A DNA stretch of 64,000 nucleotides from Reyranella sp. Lineage in GTDB: Bacteria; Pseudomonadota; Alphaproteobacteria; Reyranellales; Reyranellaceae. Positions 38,074 through 46,396 of the stretch are shown one piece after another. Position 1 is the stretch's first letter. Each line of letters starts with the position of its first letter. Both the position numbers and the translations under genes were made by a program. The notes under the pieces were generated by a model that saw nothing but the letters and a program-made list of their open reading frames with translations, made no database searches and was not told the DNA's origin. The stretch spans positions 310,001-374,000 of the forward strand of contig NZ_SCVC01000011.1 of assembly GCF_004297405.1 (NCBI RefSeq), given 5' to 3'.

Positions 38074-39435
38074 ATGTCTTGGAGAACTGCCATCGCGTCG
38101 CTGGTTGCGGCGGGTGCGGCGTTGCCTGCGTCTGCCCAGACGCAGCCCGTCACCATTCCAGCAAAGGATTTTGGCCCGGCCTGGACCGGCTTTTATATCG
38201 GCGCTGCCTTCGGTGCAGGCGGCCTGGTCAACAGGATCGATACCGGCGGCGGTGGCCTCGGCGCGAGCTTCAACTCGGGCGGCAGCGGCGTCCTGGGTTC
38301 GATCTATGGTGGTGTGGACTATCAGGTCCTGCCGCGGGCCGTGATCGGCGTGTTGGCCGAAGCAACTCTGTCCAGCATCTCGAGCACGAACTCGGCGACC
38401 GTACCGGGTGCCAGTGCAAGCATCACTTCACGGCCCAACTTCGAATGGGCTGTGCTGGCGCGCGCGGGCTTCCTGGCCAATTCTTCGACGCTGTTTTACT
38501 TCACCGGCGGATATACGGGACAGAATATACAGACCTCGGGCACTGCATTTGCCGGCGGCCAGGCAGCGAGCTTCTCGCGCACCGATACGTTCAGCGGCTG
38601 GACGTTCGGTCCCGGGTTCGAGGCCATGCTGGGCAACAATTGGGCGACCAAGCTCGAATACCGTTATAGCCAGTACGGCGGCCAGTCACTGGGTGGCACG
38701 GGCTTCACCATGTCGCCGTCGACGCACACGGTTCGTGCCGGCCTCACTTACAAGTTCGGCGGACTTGGCGTGGCCCCAGCGGAAAGCAGGCCGACCTTCA
38801 ACGAACCCGCTTTCAACTGGACGGGCGTCTATGCGGGTGTCGCGGCGGGAGCAGGGATGAGCTCAGGGCCGGTAACCGCGACAGCGGGTGGCGCCTCGGC
38901 AACGTTCGACACCGGTGGCCAAGGGCTGCTGGCGGGTGTCTTCATCGGCGCAGACTACCAGTTCGCGCGTCAGGCTTTGGTCGGCGTGATGGCCGATTTC
39001 ACCTGGAGCGGGATGCAGGAAACGGCGACACTCACGACGCCGGTCGGGACGGGCTATGCGGCCGTTTCCCCCAACCGCTCGTGGAGCGTGATGGGACGTG
39101 TGGGCTATCTGCCGATTCCTTCGACATTGCTCTACGGCGCGGTCGGCTACACGGGCATGAACGTGAAGGCGACCGGTACGGCGGTGATGGCCGGCGGCGG
39201 GACGATGTTCGGTGAGAACGACACATCCGTGAGTGGCTGGACCGTAGGACCGGGCATCGAGACGGTGATCTCCGGCGGATGGACGACGCGGCTGGAGTAT
39301 CGCTACAGCCAGTACGAGCAGAAGCAAGTCACATGGGGCGTGACGGCTCAGCCGTCGATGCACACGATCCGGCTGGGCATTGCCTACAAGCTGGGTGTCG
39401 GCGCCAACAACAACTCGATAGCTGCTGCCGATTGA
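38074..39435 (+). CDS. Outer-membrane protein with two tandem beta-barrel repeats
   Basis: 453 residues from ATG 38074, with GGAGG about 12 bp upstream and a Sec signal ending ASAQTQ. The mature part is a tandem duplication: repeat 1 (about 50-250) opens with WTGFYIGAAFGAGG and ends LEYRYSQYGGQS...VRAGLTYKFG; repeat 2 (about 260-450) opens WTGVYAGVAAGAG and ends LEYRYSQYEQKQ...IRLGIAYKLG. Each repeat resembles an Omp25/OmpA-like eight-strand barrel of alphaproteobacterial surface antigens. One protein carrying two such barrels is uncommon. The small DUF2141 gene follows 28 bp downstream. Confidence 0.85.
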   Translation: MSWRTAIASLVAAGAALPASAQTQPVTIPAKDFGPAWTGFYIGAAFGAGGLVNRIDTGGGGLGASFNSGGSGVLGSIYGGVDYQVLPRAVIGVLAEATLSSISSTNSATVPGASASITSRPNFEWAVLARAGFLANSSTLFYFTGGYTGQNIQTSGTAFAGGQAASFSRTDTFSGWTFGPGFEAMLGNNWATKLEYRYSQYGGQSLGGTGFTMSPSTHTVRAGLTYKFGGLGVAPAESRPTFNEPAFNWTGVYAGVAAGAGMSSGPVTATAGGASATFDTGGQGLLAGVFIGADYQFARQALVGVMADFTWSGMQETATLTTPVGTGYAAVSPNRSWSVMGRVGYLPIPSTLLYGAVGYTGMNVKATGTAVMAGGGTMFGENDTSVSGWTVGPGIETVISGGWTTRLEYRYSQYEQKQVTWGVTAQPSMHTIRLGIAYKLGVGANNNSIAAAD

Positions 39436-39463
39436 ATCGGGGAGTGATGCAGAGGGGGAGACG

Positions 39464-39904
39464 ATGCGCTTTTTCAGGTTTGGTCTTGCCGCGGCGCTTG
39501 CGCTCGGCACAGCAAGTGTAGCGTTTGGTCAAGCCGGCAACACGATCAGCGTGCCGGTGAGCGGCTTGCGCAACAGCAACGGCGATGTCCGGTGCGGGTT
39601 GTACAATTCTGCCGCGACTTTCCCCAAGTCCGGTCAGGAATTCAAAGGTGTCGTCGCATCGATCGCCAATCAGCAGGCGACCTGCGTCTTCAGCAACGTA
39701 CCCTCCGGAACCTACGCCGTCGCGCTGTTCCACGCCGAGAAGGGCGAGACCAAGATGCGCACCGGCTTCTTCGGTCAGCCCGAGGAAGGCTATGGCTTCT
39801 CGCGCAATGCCAAAGGCAGCATGGGGCCGCCGGATTTCAGTGCGGCGGCCTATGCCTATTCGGGCGGCAGCACCAGCTGGCCGGTGACGATCACTTATCC
39901 GTAA
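39464..39904 (+). CDS. DUF2141-domain exported protein
   Basis: 146 residues with a Sec signal ending near FGQAG. The mature part, VSGLRNSNGDVRCGLYNSAATFP, a disulfide-suited Cys pair (RCGLY, TCVFS), NVPSGTYAVALFHAE and GYGFSRNAKG, is DUF2141, a small beta-sandwich found in proteobacterial periplasms and outer membranes. No biochemical function is established. It is 28 bp downstream of the double-barrel outer-membrane protein and probably co-transcribed, so it may be an accessory surface factor. Confidence 0.85.
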   Translation: MRFFRFGLAAALALGTASVAFGQAGNTISVPVSGLRNSNGDVRCGLYNSAATFPKSGQEFKGVVASIANQQATCVFSNVPSGTYAVALFHAEKGETKMRTGFFGQPEEGYGFSRNAKGSMGPPDFSAAAYAYSGGSTSWPVTITYP

Positions 39905-39947
39905 GTCTCGTCAGGCCAGCTGGCGATTGCAGTCTGGCTCGGCCGCT

Positions 39948-41408
39948 TCAGCCGAGCACGGCGATCTCTACCGGCGGCCGCAAGGCCAGACAGACGGACA
40001 GGGCTTGATGAAGGTCGCTGTCGAGGAAGTTCCGGAAGAGGGCCGGATCGGACGGCGTGCCGTGATCCATGGTTGGCAGCACCGTTTGCGTGACGGCGTA
40101 ATCGAAGCGCGGCGCCCATTTGCGAGCGCCGAGCCGCGCTGTCGTCGAGCAATTGTCGACCATGTAGGCAACGTCGCGATAGTCCATGTAGGGGTTGAGT
40201 GAGTCGACCGCTTCGATGATCGATTCGTTGACGATCTCCGAATAGGGGTGGCCTTTCTCGAGCAGCAGGTCGGCCTGCGCCATCATGGTCGCGACATAGA
40301 TGCCGGCGGTGACCGGGTTTACGCCAGCCTCGCGGTTGGTCTTGGGGTGCCGCGCGACCTGCCACATCTCGGTATTGGCAATCTCGTGCATGGGAAAGCG
40401 GTCCAGCCGCCGCGCGGCGCTGACGACGCTGCGGATTTCGTTGCCGCCTTCGACCTCGTCATAGATTTCATGCAGCAAGTCGGCTGCGGAGCGATAACTC
40501 GCGGTGTAGGCCTTCTCGAAGAGCTTCTGGTCCTGTGGGCTCAGCGATTGGTAGACGCCCAGAAGGCCACCCTGGGAGATCTTCTTGCTGATGGCGGCCG
40601 TCACGCTGCGGGCGGACTCGAGGAACGCATCGTCTGCTTCCATTCCCTGCGTACGGAACCAGCGGTAGAGACTTTCGGAGATGCCATGCACGGCGCCGAG
40701 CAGGATGCCGCGCTCGCCCATGATGTCGGATTTGTACTCCTGCGTGAGCGTCGTTTCGAAGGTGCAGGGGGAGCCGATGGCGACTGCCCATGCCAGGGCC
40801 TGGTCGGTGGCGCGACCGTCGACGTCCTGGTGAACAGCGAAGCTGCAGTTGATGCCGGCGCCGTTGACGTCCCGGCCCTGCTCGTAGAGGCGGCGCACTG
40901 ATCGCCCCATGCCTTTGGGGCAGACGCCGATGACATTGATGTTCGATGGGAATTTCTTCCCCGCGCTGTCGAGGTGGGCCAGGAGGAAGCCGTGCGACAG
41001 GCCCAAAGTCGTTCCAGGCCGCAGGGCGGCAATGATCCTGTCGTAGTTCTCCACTTGGGCCGCATCGGAGATCAGCAGCAACACCAGGTCAGATTGGGCG
41101 ATGACGTCGTACATCTCCCCCAAGGTTCCATTCGCTGCGGTGAAGCCGACAGCCTCCGCCGCCGACCACGAGGGCGAGCCGGCCCGCAGGCCCACTTTCA
41201 CTCTGATGGCGCTGCCTTCCAGCGACTCGCGAAAGTTCTGCGCCTGCGCCGGGGCCTGCGAGGACCAGCCGATGACTCCGATCTGGCGGACCCCCTTCAG
41301 CGCGTCCGGCAGACGCGCAAACAGGTGACGGCCTCCGCGCACGATCCATTCCTCAGTGCCGCCCAGTTCGATCCGTTCCTTCTCGAACACCACTGATGAG
41401 AAAGCCAT
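39948..41408 (-). CDS. ilvC: Ketol-acid reductoisomerase, class II (plant-like)
   Basis: 486 residues, ATG 41408 with GGAG upstream. The length and QIGVIGWSSQAPAQAQN motif fit plant-type (class II) KARI. In the dinucleotide motif the usual GWGSQ is GWSSQ: position 49 is Ser instead of Gly. Two acidic metal-ligand regions follow (segments near HDV...DL and the C-terminal half containing ESLYRWFRTQ). The enzyme isomerises and reduces acetohydroxy acids for branched-chain amino acids. There are no other ilv genes nearby, and it is divergent from an IclR-type gene with shared palindromes, so a pathway-specific paralogue is likely. Confidence 0.88.
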   Translation of the reverse strand: MAFSSVVFEKERIELGGTEEWIVRGGRHLFARLPDALKGVRQIGVIGWSSQAPAQAQNFRESLEGSAIRVKVGLRAGSPSWSAAEAVGFTAANGTLGEMYDVIAQSDLVLLLISDAAQVENYDRIIAALRPGTTLGLSHGFLLAHLDSAGKKFPSNINVIGVCPKGMGRSVRRLYEQGRDVNGAGINCSFAVHQDVDGRATDQALAWAVAIGSPCTFETTLTQEYKSDIMGERGILLGAVHGISESLYRWFRTQGMEADDAFLESARSVTAAISKKISQGGLLGVYQSLSPQDQKLFEKAYTASYRSAADLLHEIYDEVEGGNEIRSVVSAARRLDRFPMHEIANTEMWQVARHPKTNREAGVNPVTAGIYVATMMAQADLLLEKGHPYSEIVNESIIEAVDSLNPYMDYRDVAYMVDNCSTTARLGARKWAPRFDYAVTQTVLPTMDHGTPSDPALFRNFLDSDLHQALSVCLALRPPVEIAVLG

Positions 41409-41425
41409 TGATTACTCCATTGTGT

Positions 41426-41442
41426 GGTCCATATAATGGACC
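41426..41442. promoter_or_regulatory. Palindromic operator candidate (ilvC side)
   Basis: GGTCCAT-ATA-ATGGACC, a perfect 7-bp inverted repeat with a 3-bp spacer, begins 17 bp upstream of the ilvC start, where a bound protein would block the promoter. IclR-family proteins commonly bind dyads of the form GTnCCATATnnTGGnAC. A second copy, 14 of 17 positions identical, lies beside the IclR gene. Confidence 0.6.
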
Positions 41443-41457
41443 TATATTCATGATCAG

Positions 41458-41474
41458 GATCCATAAATTGACTC
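41458..41474. promoter_or_regulatory. Degenerate third copy of the ilvC/iclR palindrome
   Basis: GATCCATAAATTGACTC agrees with the ilvC-side site at 11 of 17 positions, mainly in the left half (TCCATAA). It lies midway in the shared 129-bp region. With only one half clearly conserved it could be a weak auxiliary site or chance similarity. Confidence 0.25.
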
Positions 41475-41512
41475 GTAGTTTTGAAAAAATGAAGAAAATA
41501 ATGATTATTGAA

Positions 41513-41529
41513 GTACCATATAGTGGACC
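41513..41529. promoter_or_regulatory. Palindromic operator candidate (IclR side)
   Basis: GTACCATATAGTGGACC matches the ilvC-side site at 14 of 17 positions, including CCATATA and TGGACC. It ends 8 bp before the IclR start codon, so binding there would repress the regulator's own gene. The two sites are 87 bp apart (start to start), a near-integral number of helix turns, which would allow co-operative binding. Confidence 0.55.
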
Positions 41530-41537
41530 ATAGAAGG

Positions 41538-42356
41538 ATGAAACATCTCAAGCCGACGAAGACAGCCGCCTTTCCTGCAGACCCACCCGGCGGCGGGACG
41601 CAGAGCATTGAGCGCGCACTCGGACTGCTGCTCGATGTCGGGCGCGCAGATGAGCGCGGCGCGCGCTTGACCGATCTCGTGACAAGCTCCGGGCTGGCCA
41701 AGCCGACGGCACGAAGAGCCTTGGGTGCATTGGTCCGCGCCGGGCTGGTCGACCAGGACGAAGTGAGCCGGCGCTACCATCTCGGTCCCGAGAGCTATGT
41801 CCTCGGCATGCTCGCGGCACGGCGCTTCGGCATCCAAGCCCAGGCGATCGACGGACTTACGCGTCTCAGCCAGGCCACCGGCGATACGGCCTTTCTGTCC
41901 GTGCGGCGCGACCTCCATGTCGTCTGCCTTCACCGGGAGGAGGGACCGTTTCCCATCCGTAGCCATGTGCTGCAGGCGGGTGACCGGCATCCGCTTGGCA
42001 TCGGCGCCGGCAGTCTCGCCGTTCTGTCGGCCCTGCCGGATGACGAGATCGAACACGCGATCGCAGCCAATGCCGCAACCATTCAGGAGAAGTATCCGGC
42101 TTATTCATCCAAGAGCCTGCGCGATGCGGTGACGCGCACGCGGAAGGAGGGATATGCGCTCAACCCCGGTCTTTTGATGAAGGGGTCCTGGGGCATCGGA
42201 GTGCCGGTGCGCAATCTTCAGGGACGGCCAGTCTATGCCGTGTCGCTTGCGGCGATCGAGGATCGTCTCGATGAAGCCAGGCGGCGCGAGCTTGTGCCGA
42301 TGCTGAAGCTCGAGGCTGCGAAGCTCGAGCGTCTGTTGCAAGATGCTTCGGCCTGA
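41538..42356 (+). CDS. IclR-family transcriptional regulator
   Basis: 272 residues from ATG 41538, with AGAAGG right before it; a TTG at 41508 would extend over the operator-like repeat and is unlikely. The N-terminal winged helix begins QSIERALGLLLDVGR and has LTDLVTSSGLAKPTARRALGALVRAGLVDQDE as helix-turn-helix. The ligand-binding GAF-like domain shows FPIRSHVLQAGDRHPLGIGAGSLAVLS and a C-terminal GSWGIGVPVRN. It is divergent from the KARI gene and is the likely repressor or activator of it through the adjacent palindromes. The effector is unknown. Confidence 0.9.
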   Translation: MKHLKPTKTAAFPADPPGGGTQSIERALGLLLDVGRADERGARLTDLVTSSGLAKPTARRALGALVRAGLVDQDEVSRRYHLGPESYVLGMLAARRFGIQAQAIDGLTRLSQATGDTAFLSVRRDLHVVCLHREEGPFPIRSHVLQAGDRHPLGIGAGSLAVLSALPDDEIEHAIAANAATIQEKYPAYSSKSLRDAVTRTRKEGYALNPGLLMKGSWGIGVPVRNLQGRPVYAVSLAAIEDRLDEARRRELVPMLKLEAAKLERLLQDASA

Positions 42357-42463
42357 CAACGCCTGCCAACCTCCCGAAGGCTACCCTTTGTAGCCATTGA
42401 AGGTGACCAAGCTCCCCAGTAACGTCTCCAGTGGGAGTTCGGGCGAAAGAGGAAAGCAATCTC

Positions 42464-43057
42464 ATGGCGACCGCTTCCGAAGGCGGGCAAGGCATGCGAC
42501 GGCTCACAATGCCTGTCGTGACTTGTGCCATTGTCCTGGCGTTGCTCGGCGGGGGTGCTTTCGCGCTCCGGGATCACCTTCCCCCCATGCCCGGAAGTGG
42601 CCACGCGTCTCTTTCCATTTCCAAGGCGGCGCAGGTGAAGCCGGTGTACGTTGGTGAGGGGCTGAAACTGCCACCACGTCCCACGGAGCCTGCGGCGATA
42701 ACACGGGCTAATCCGGAGCCTGCTCAGGAGCTTGGAGTGTCGCCGTCGCCACCGCAAGCCGAAGCGAGCAACGGAGATCCGGTGGGCTTGTCGGCGAAAA
42801 ATCTGGAACCACCAAAGACCTTGTGCGCCGTTGATATCGGTCCCTGGCCCACCGACCGGACGAACCAGGTCAAGTCCATCCAGCTTCTCTTGCGTGATCT
42901 CGGCTTCTATAGCGGCACGACCTACGGCACGATCGGTCCCGCGACGCGCGCGGCCATCGGCAAGTTTCAGCTCGCTGCTAACGAGGCCGAAACGGGTGAA
43001 CCCAACGAGATGCTCTTCGAAGCGCTCAAGAAGAAGTGCATTTCATCGGTTCCGTGA
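42464..43057 (+). CDS. Exported peptidoglycan-binding (PGB_1) protein
   Basis: 197 residues from ATG 42464 (GAGG SD about 12 bp upstream). A single N-terminal hydrophobic segment (VVTCAIVLALLGGGAF) anchors it to the inner membrane. A proline-rich spacer of about 90 residues leads to a C-terminal PGB_1 domain (QVKSIQLLLRDLGFYSGTTYGTIGPATRAAIGKFQ) flanked by two Cys (LCAV, KKCI) that may pair. PGB_1 domains bind cell-wall peptidoglycan. No catalytic domain is present, so a scaffold or regulatory role is likely. It follows the IclR gene by 107 bp with no obvious terminator. Confidence 0.75.
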   Translation: MATASEGGQGMRRLTMPVVTCAIVLALLGGGAFALRDHLPPMPGSGHASLSISKAAQVKPVYVGEGLKLPPRPTEPAAITRANPEPAQELGVSPSPPQAEASNGDPVGLSAKNLEPPKTLCAVDIGPWPTDRTNQVKSIQLLLRDLGFYSGTTYGTIGPATRAAIGKFQLAANEAETGEPNEMLFEALKKKCISSVP

Positions 43058-43147
43058 ACGACGCGGCAGGATCTGGCGGAGCGCTCGCTGTCGTTTTAAA
43101 CCTAACTTCTCCAGTCGCGCAGCGCCTGATCGTCCGAAGATGAAAGA

Positions 43148-43816
43148 GTGACCGTCATGTTGGCAAAGACAAGCGTCCAGGAATTCTTTCCGACGCCAAT
43201 CTGGATCGTCGATTTGGAGCCCGAGTTTGCGAAAGGGTTCAATGCTCGGCTGATGACGAATATCGAACGGCTTACCGGCTCACGCCCGCCCGTTGCGCCA
43301 GGCGCTACTCTGCAGACCGATCCGGACATGCAAAACCGGCCGGAGTTTGCCGAACTCACGTCTCTCTTGCGGCAGGCTGTCAGTGGCGGCCTCGAGTTCA
43401 TGCAGATCGACTATCGAGAGTTCGCGATTACCGGTTGCTGGGCGAACTTCAATCCACCCGGAGGGCTCAACAGTGCCCATACCCACCCCAACAATTACCT
43501 GAGTGGTGTCTATTACGTCAGGACGCCTGGTGGTGCGGACATCATCGAGTTCACCGATCCCAGGCCAGCCGCCGTCGCACTGATGCCGCGTGTAAAGCAG
43601 CTCAACCGCTTCAATGGAAATCGCATGACCGTTCAGGTCAAGCCGGGACGCCTCGTGCTCTTTCCCGCGTGGCTCTCCCACAGTGTGCCGGTCAATCGGA
43701 CGAACGAAGAACGCGTCAGCATTGCCTTCAACGCAAACTTCCTCTCTTTCGGCGAGACAATGAGTGCGCCTTTGTGGAAGGGAACGCTTCCATTCAAGCC
43801 AGCATCCCGCCGATAG
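43148..43816 (+). CDS. 2-oxoglutarate/Fe(II) oxygenase family protein (TIGR02466-like)
   Basis: 222 residues if started at GTG 43148; ATG 43157 (three residues shorter) is an equally reasonable start. The double-stranded beta-helix shows SAHTHPNNYLSGVYYV, where the His residues and a following acidic residue bind iron, and GRLVLFPAWLSHSVPVN with the distal His. VSIAFNANF closes the fold. This matches the uncharacterised TIGR02466 oxygenase family, often with substrates that are amino acids or small metabolites. No strong functional link to neighbours is visible; the Rieske oxygenase gene follows 105 bp later. Confidence 0.82.
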   Translation: MTVMLAKTSVQEFFPTPIWIVDLEPEFAKGFNARLMTNIERLTGSRPPVAPGATLQTDPDMQNRPEFAELTSLLRQAVSGGLEFMQIDYREFAITGCWANFNPPGGLNSAHTHPNNYLSGVYYVRTPGGADIIEFTDPRPAAVALMPRVKQLNRFNGNRMTVQVKPGRLVLFPAWLSHSVPVNRTNEERVSIAFNANFLSFGETMSAPLWKGTLPFKPASRR

Positions 43817-43885
43817 TTGAGTCATTCGGGCTGGTCAGTTCGTCGAGCACCCCGCAGTTCATTCTGTTACGTAAAGTCCGATCAC

Positions 43886-43900
43886 CTCGAACCATTCGAG
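43886..43900. promoter_or_regulatory. Inverted repeat before the Rieske oxygenase gene
   Basis: CTCGAA-cca-TTCGAG is a perfect 6-bp inverted repeat with a 3-bp spacer, 21 bp upstream of ATG 43922 and before the GGAAGG SD. It is a candidate operator for a regulator of the Rieske gene; no regulator gene is adjacent. Confidence 0.3.
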
Positions 43901-43921
43901 TTGCACAGCGGAAGGAAAACA

Positions 43922-45067
43922 ATGAGCGCGCTCCTCGACGATGTCGACCTGGTCGATCGCATCCTGGCGCATGTCGACGCCAAGTCGACGGACAAGGGCA
44001 CGTCGGTGTGGCGCGAGCCGGCCGCGAACTACAGCTCCGCAGAGCGCTTCGCCGCCGAGCTGGAGGTGCTGCGTCGCGTGCCGATGGCCTTCTGCCCCTC
44101 GGCGGCCTTGCCGGAGCCGGGCTCGTACATCGCGCGCACCACCGTCGGGACGCCGCTTCTCGTGGTGCGGGGACTGGACGGCATCGTCCGTGGATTCCGC
44201 AATGCCTGCCGTCACCGCGGCATGAAGCTCGAGGAAGGTGAGGGCTGCAAACGGGCGTTTGCCTGCCCTTATCATGCCTGGATCTACGGTCTCGATGGCA
44301 CGCTGCGCCATGTTCCTGGCGAAGAGGGCTTTCCGGGACTGGACAAGGAAGAGCACGGGCTCGTGCCGGTAACGGTGCACGAGAAGGGCGGTCTCATCTT
44401 CGTGACGCAAGACGCGCCGTTGTCCGATGGCGCGTTGCCGGACGTGCCGGACCTATTGCCGCCCGACTACGTGCTCTTCAACAAGCTCGAATTCGACGAC
44501 AAGGCCAACTGGAAGCTGATCGGCGAGACTTCCATGGAGGGCTATCACATCAAGGCCCTCCACAATCAATCCTTCTACCCCTACGGCTACGACAACCTGA
44601 ACGTGGTCGAGTTGCATGGCCGCAATTCGCGCATCGTCTTTCCGTTCCGCCGCATCGAGAAGTTGCGCCAGATGCCGCGCGAGGAGTGGAACGTCCAGGG
44701 GCGTCTTACGGACACGCATCAGCTCTTCCCCAATACGCATGTCAGTTTCCTGTCCAGTCATGCCATGCTCGTCATTCTGGAGCCGGTGACGCCCTCGGAA
44801 ACGCATTGGGTCGTCTATCAGCTCGCTCCGCGAATCAAGAACGGCAAGCCGCTCGATATCGCCGAGGCGAGGCGCGACGCCAACTTTGTGCAGGATGCAG
44901 GTTTGACCGAAGACCGGCAGGCGGCCTGCGCCATTCAGGCTGGATTGGCTTCGGGCGCCAACACGCATTTCACCTTCGGCCACTACGAACAGGCGATCGG
45001 CCATTTCCACCGCCACCTGACGGAACACATCGAGAAGCTGAAATTTCGCAATTGCCCCACTGCGTGA
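43922..45067 (+). CDS. Rieske-type aromatic ring-hydroxylating oxygenase, alpha subunit
   Basis: 381 residues from ATG 43922 with GGAAGG upstream. The Rieske [2Fe-2S] ligands are Cys96-x-His98 and Cys115-x2-His118 (ACRHRGM ... CPYHAW). The mononuclear iron region contains NWKLIGETSMEGYHIKALH with the bridging Glu and His ligands. It is single-component-type length; no beta subunit, ferredoxin or reductase gene is adjacent, so electrons must come from proteins encoded elsewhere. Such enzymes hydroxylate or demethylate aromatic acids and quaternary amines. A TctC-type binding protein gene follows, which would supply an acid substrate. Confidence 0.9.
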   Translation: MSALLDDVDLVDRILAHVDAKSTDKGTSVWREPAANYSSAERFAAELEVLRRVPMAFCPSAALPEPGSYIARTTVGTPLLVVRGLDGIVRGFRNACRHRGMKLEEGEGCKRAFACPYHAWIYGLDGTLRHVPGEEGFPGLDKEEHGLVPVTVHEKGGLIFVTQDAPLSDGALPDVPDLLPPDYVLFNKLEFDDKANWKLIGETSMEGYHIKALHNQSFYPYGYDNLNVVELHGRNSRIVFPFRRIEKLRQMPREEWNVQGRLTDTHQLFPNTHVSFLSSHAMLVILEPVTPSETHWVVYQLAPRIKNGKPLDIAEARRDANFVQDAGLTEDRQAACAIQAGLASGANTHFTFGHYEQAIGHFHRHLTEHIEKLKFRNCPTA

Positions 45068-45102
45068 CGCTGTCGCTTGCTTGAGTCAGACGCTCTGAAC
45101 TA

Positions 45103-45126
45103 GGGTCCCGCCGGATTTCGGGGCCC
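45103..45126 (+). other. Intergenic hairpin between Rieske and TctC genes
   Basis: GGGTCCCG and CGGGGCCC can pair with a single G-T wobble over an 8-base loop, giving a stable stem in the gap between stop 45067 and the TctC start 45157. No T-run follows. It may stabilise the 3' end of the first message or serve as a weak terminator. Confidence 0.35.
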
Positions 45127-45156
45127 ACAAGGTCTCGCGGACATAGGGAGATAATA

Positions 45157-46140
45157 TTGAATCCGACGCGGCGCCGCATCATCGCGGCTAGCGCGGGCGT
45201 CCTGGCGACCCCCGCCTTGTTCACCACTTCGTCTGCGCAGAGCACCTTCCCGTCGAAGCAGATCCGCATCGTCGTGCCCTATCCGGCCGGCGGTCAGACC
45301 GACGGCATCGCACGCTCCTTTGGCGACTACCTCTCGCGCAAGCTCGGCCAGACGGTCATCGTCGACAACAAGGGCGGCGCCAGCGGCACCATCGGCGCCG
45401 CGGAGGTCAAGCGCGCGGCGCCTGACGGCCACACGATCCTCTGCACCATCTCCTCGTCGCTGATCCAGAATCGCGTCACGATAAAGGATCTGCCCTACGA
45501 TCCGGAGAAGGACTTCACCTATCTGACGATGACGACCAGCCTCGGCGGGCCGGTGATCGCGGCCGAGAAGACCGGTGCGACCAACCTCAAGCAGTTCGTC
45601 GAATATGCAAAGAAGGTCGACAAGCTGAACTGGGGCTCCTACGGCCCCGGCTCGACCCCGCATGTGCTGATCGAGACGATGGCCAGGCAGTACGGGCTGA
45701 AGTTCGAGGTGGTGCAGTATCGCGGCGAGGCAGCGATGTGGGCCGACGTGGCCTCCCAGGCGCTCGATGGTGCGTCGGGCAGCCCCGCCGCGGCGGCGCC
45801 GGTGATTACGTCCGGTAAGGGCAAGATCATCGCCGTCCAGGGCGACCGTCTGCCGGCCTATCCCGACGTGCCGAGCATGACGGAGCAGGGCGCGGTCGGC
45901 AGCTCCTACGAGACGCGCGCGTTTGCCGCCTTCGCCGTTCCGTCTGCGACGCCGAAGGACATCGTGAAGAAGCTTTCCGACACGCTGATCGAGGCGGGCA
46001 CCGACGAGAAGGTGAAGCAACTTCTCGCCAACTACATGATCATCGGCCCCCTCAGCTTCGAGGCCACAAACGCCCGCTTCAAGCGCGACACAGAGATCAT
46101 GCTGGCGGTGCTGAAGGAGATCGGCCTCAAGCCGGAGTAG
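45157..46140 (+). CDS. Tripartite tricarboxylate transporter binding protein (Bug/TctC family)
   Basis: 327 residues from TTG 45157, supported by GGGAGATAA 9-15 bp upstream; no in-frame ATG fits the conserved N-terminus. The leader NPTRRRIIAASAG is a possible twin-arginine signal with cleavage near SSAQS. IRIVVPYPAGGQTDGIARSF is the TctC/Bug signature, and GTIGAAEVKRAAPDGHTIL completes the fold. TctA/TctB membrane genes are missing, so it is an orphan, as are most Bug proteins. They bind citrate-like or aromatic carboxylates. It is 89 bp after the Rieske gene on the same strand and likely related to it. Confidence 0.88.
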   Translation: MNPTRRRIIAASAGVLATPALFTTSSAQSTFPSKQIRIVVPYPAGGQTDGIARSFGDYLSRKLGQTVIVDNKGGASGTIGAAEVKRAAPDGHTILCTISSSLIQNRVTIKDLPYDPEKDFTYLTMTTSLGGPVIAAEKTGATNLKQFVEYAKKVDKLNWGSYGPGSTPHVLIETMARQYGLKFEVVQYRGEAAMWADVASQALDGASGSPAAAAPVITSGKGKIIAVQGDRLPAYPDVPSMTEQGAVGSSYETRAFAAFAVPSATPKDIVKKLSDTLIEAGTDEKVKQLLANYMIIGPLSFEATNARFKRDTEIMLAVLKEIGLKPE

Positions 46141-46213
46141 GCGTAAGCGTCGTCGAAGATCTCAGCCTCAAGCTAGGAAAATCCCGTTTCATGCGGTGTT
46201 TCTGGTTAGACCG

Positions 46214-46240
46214 TCCATCGCCAAAGTCTGTGGCGATGGC
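46214..46240 (+). other. Stem-loop after the TctC-type gene
   Basis: CCATCGCCA (46215-46223) and TGGCGATGG (46231-46239) form a perfect 9-bp stem with a 7-base loop, 75 bp beyond the stop at 46140. A T-run (46257-46262) is found about 20 bases later, too far for a standard terminator. It lies in a 256-bp gene-free gap whose remaining sequence shows nothing else recognisable. Confidence 0.35.
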
Positions 46241-46396
46241 TAGGTCGTAGTGGGTAGTTTTTCTCGCAAACGACCCCAAGAAGCGGCGCACCCGCACTGA
46301 TTCTTCTGAGTTGGAACGCTCTGCAACGCTCGGCGTTGGCGCTCATAGCACCCAAACCACTGATGGTGCTGACGCCTGTCTGTTGTGGAGATATCC

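Noticed and set aside
42379..42395. GGCTAC-cccttt-GTAGCC type small repeat after the IclR gene
   Set aside because: Only 6 bp of stem with no T-run. Too weak to call a terminator.
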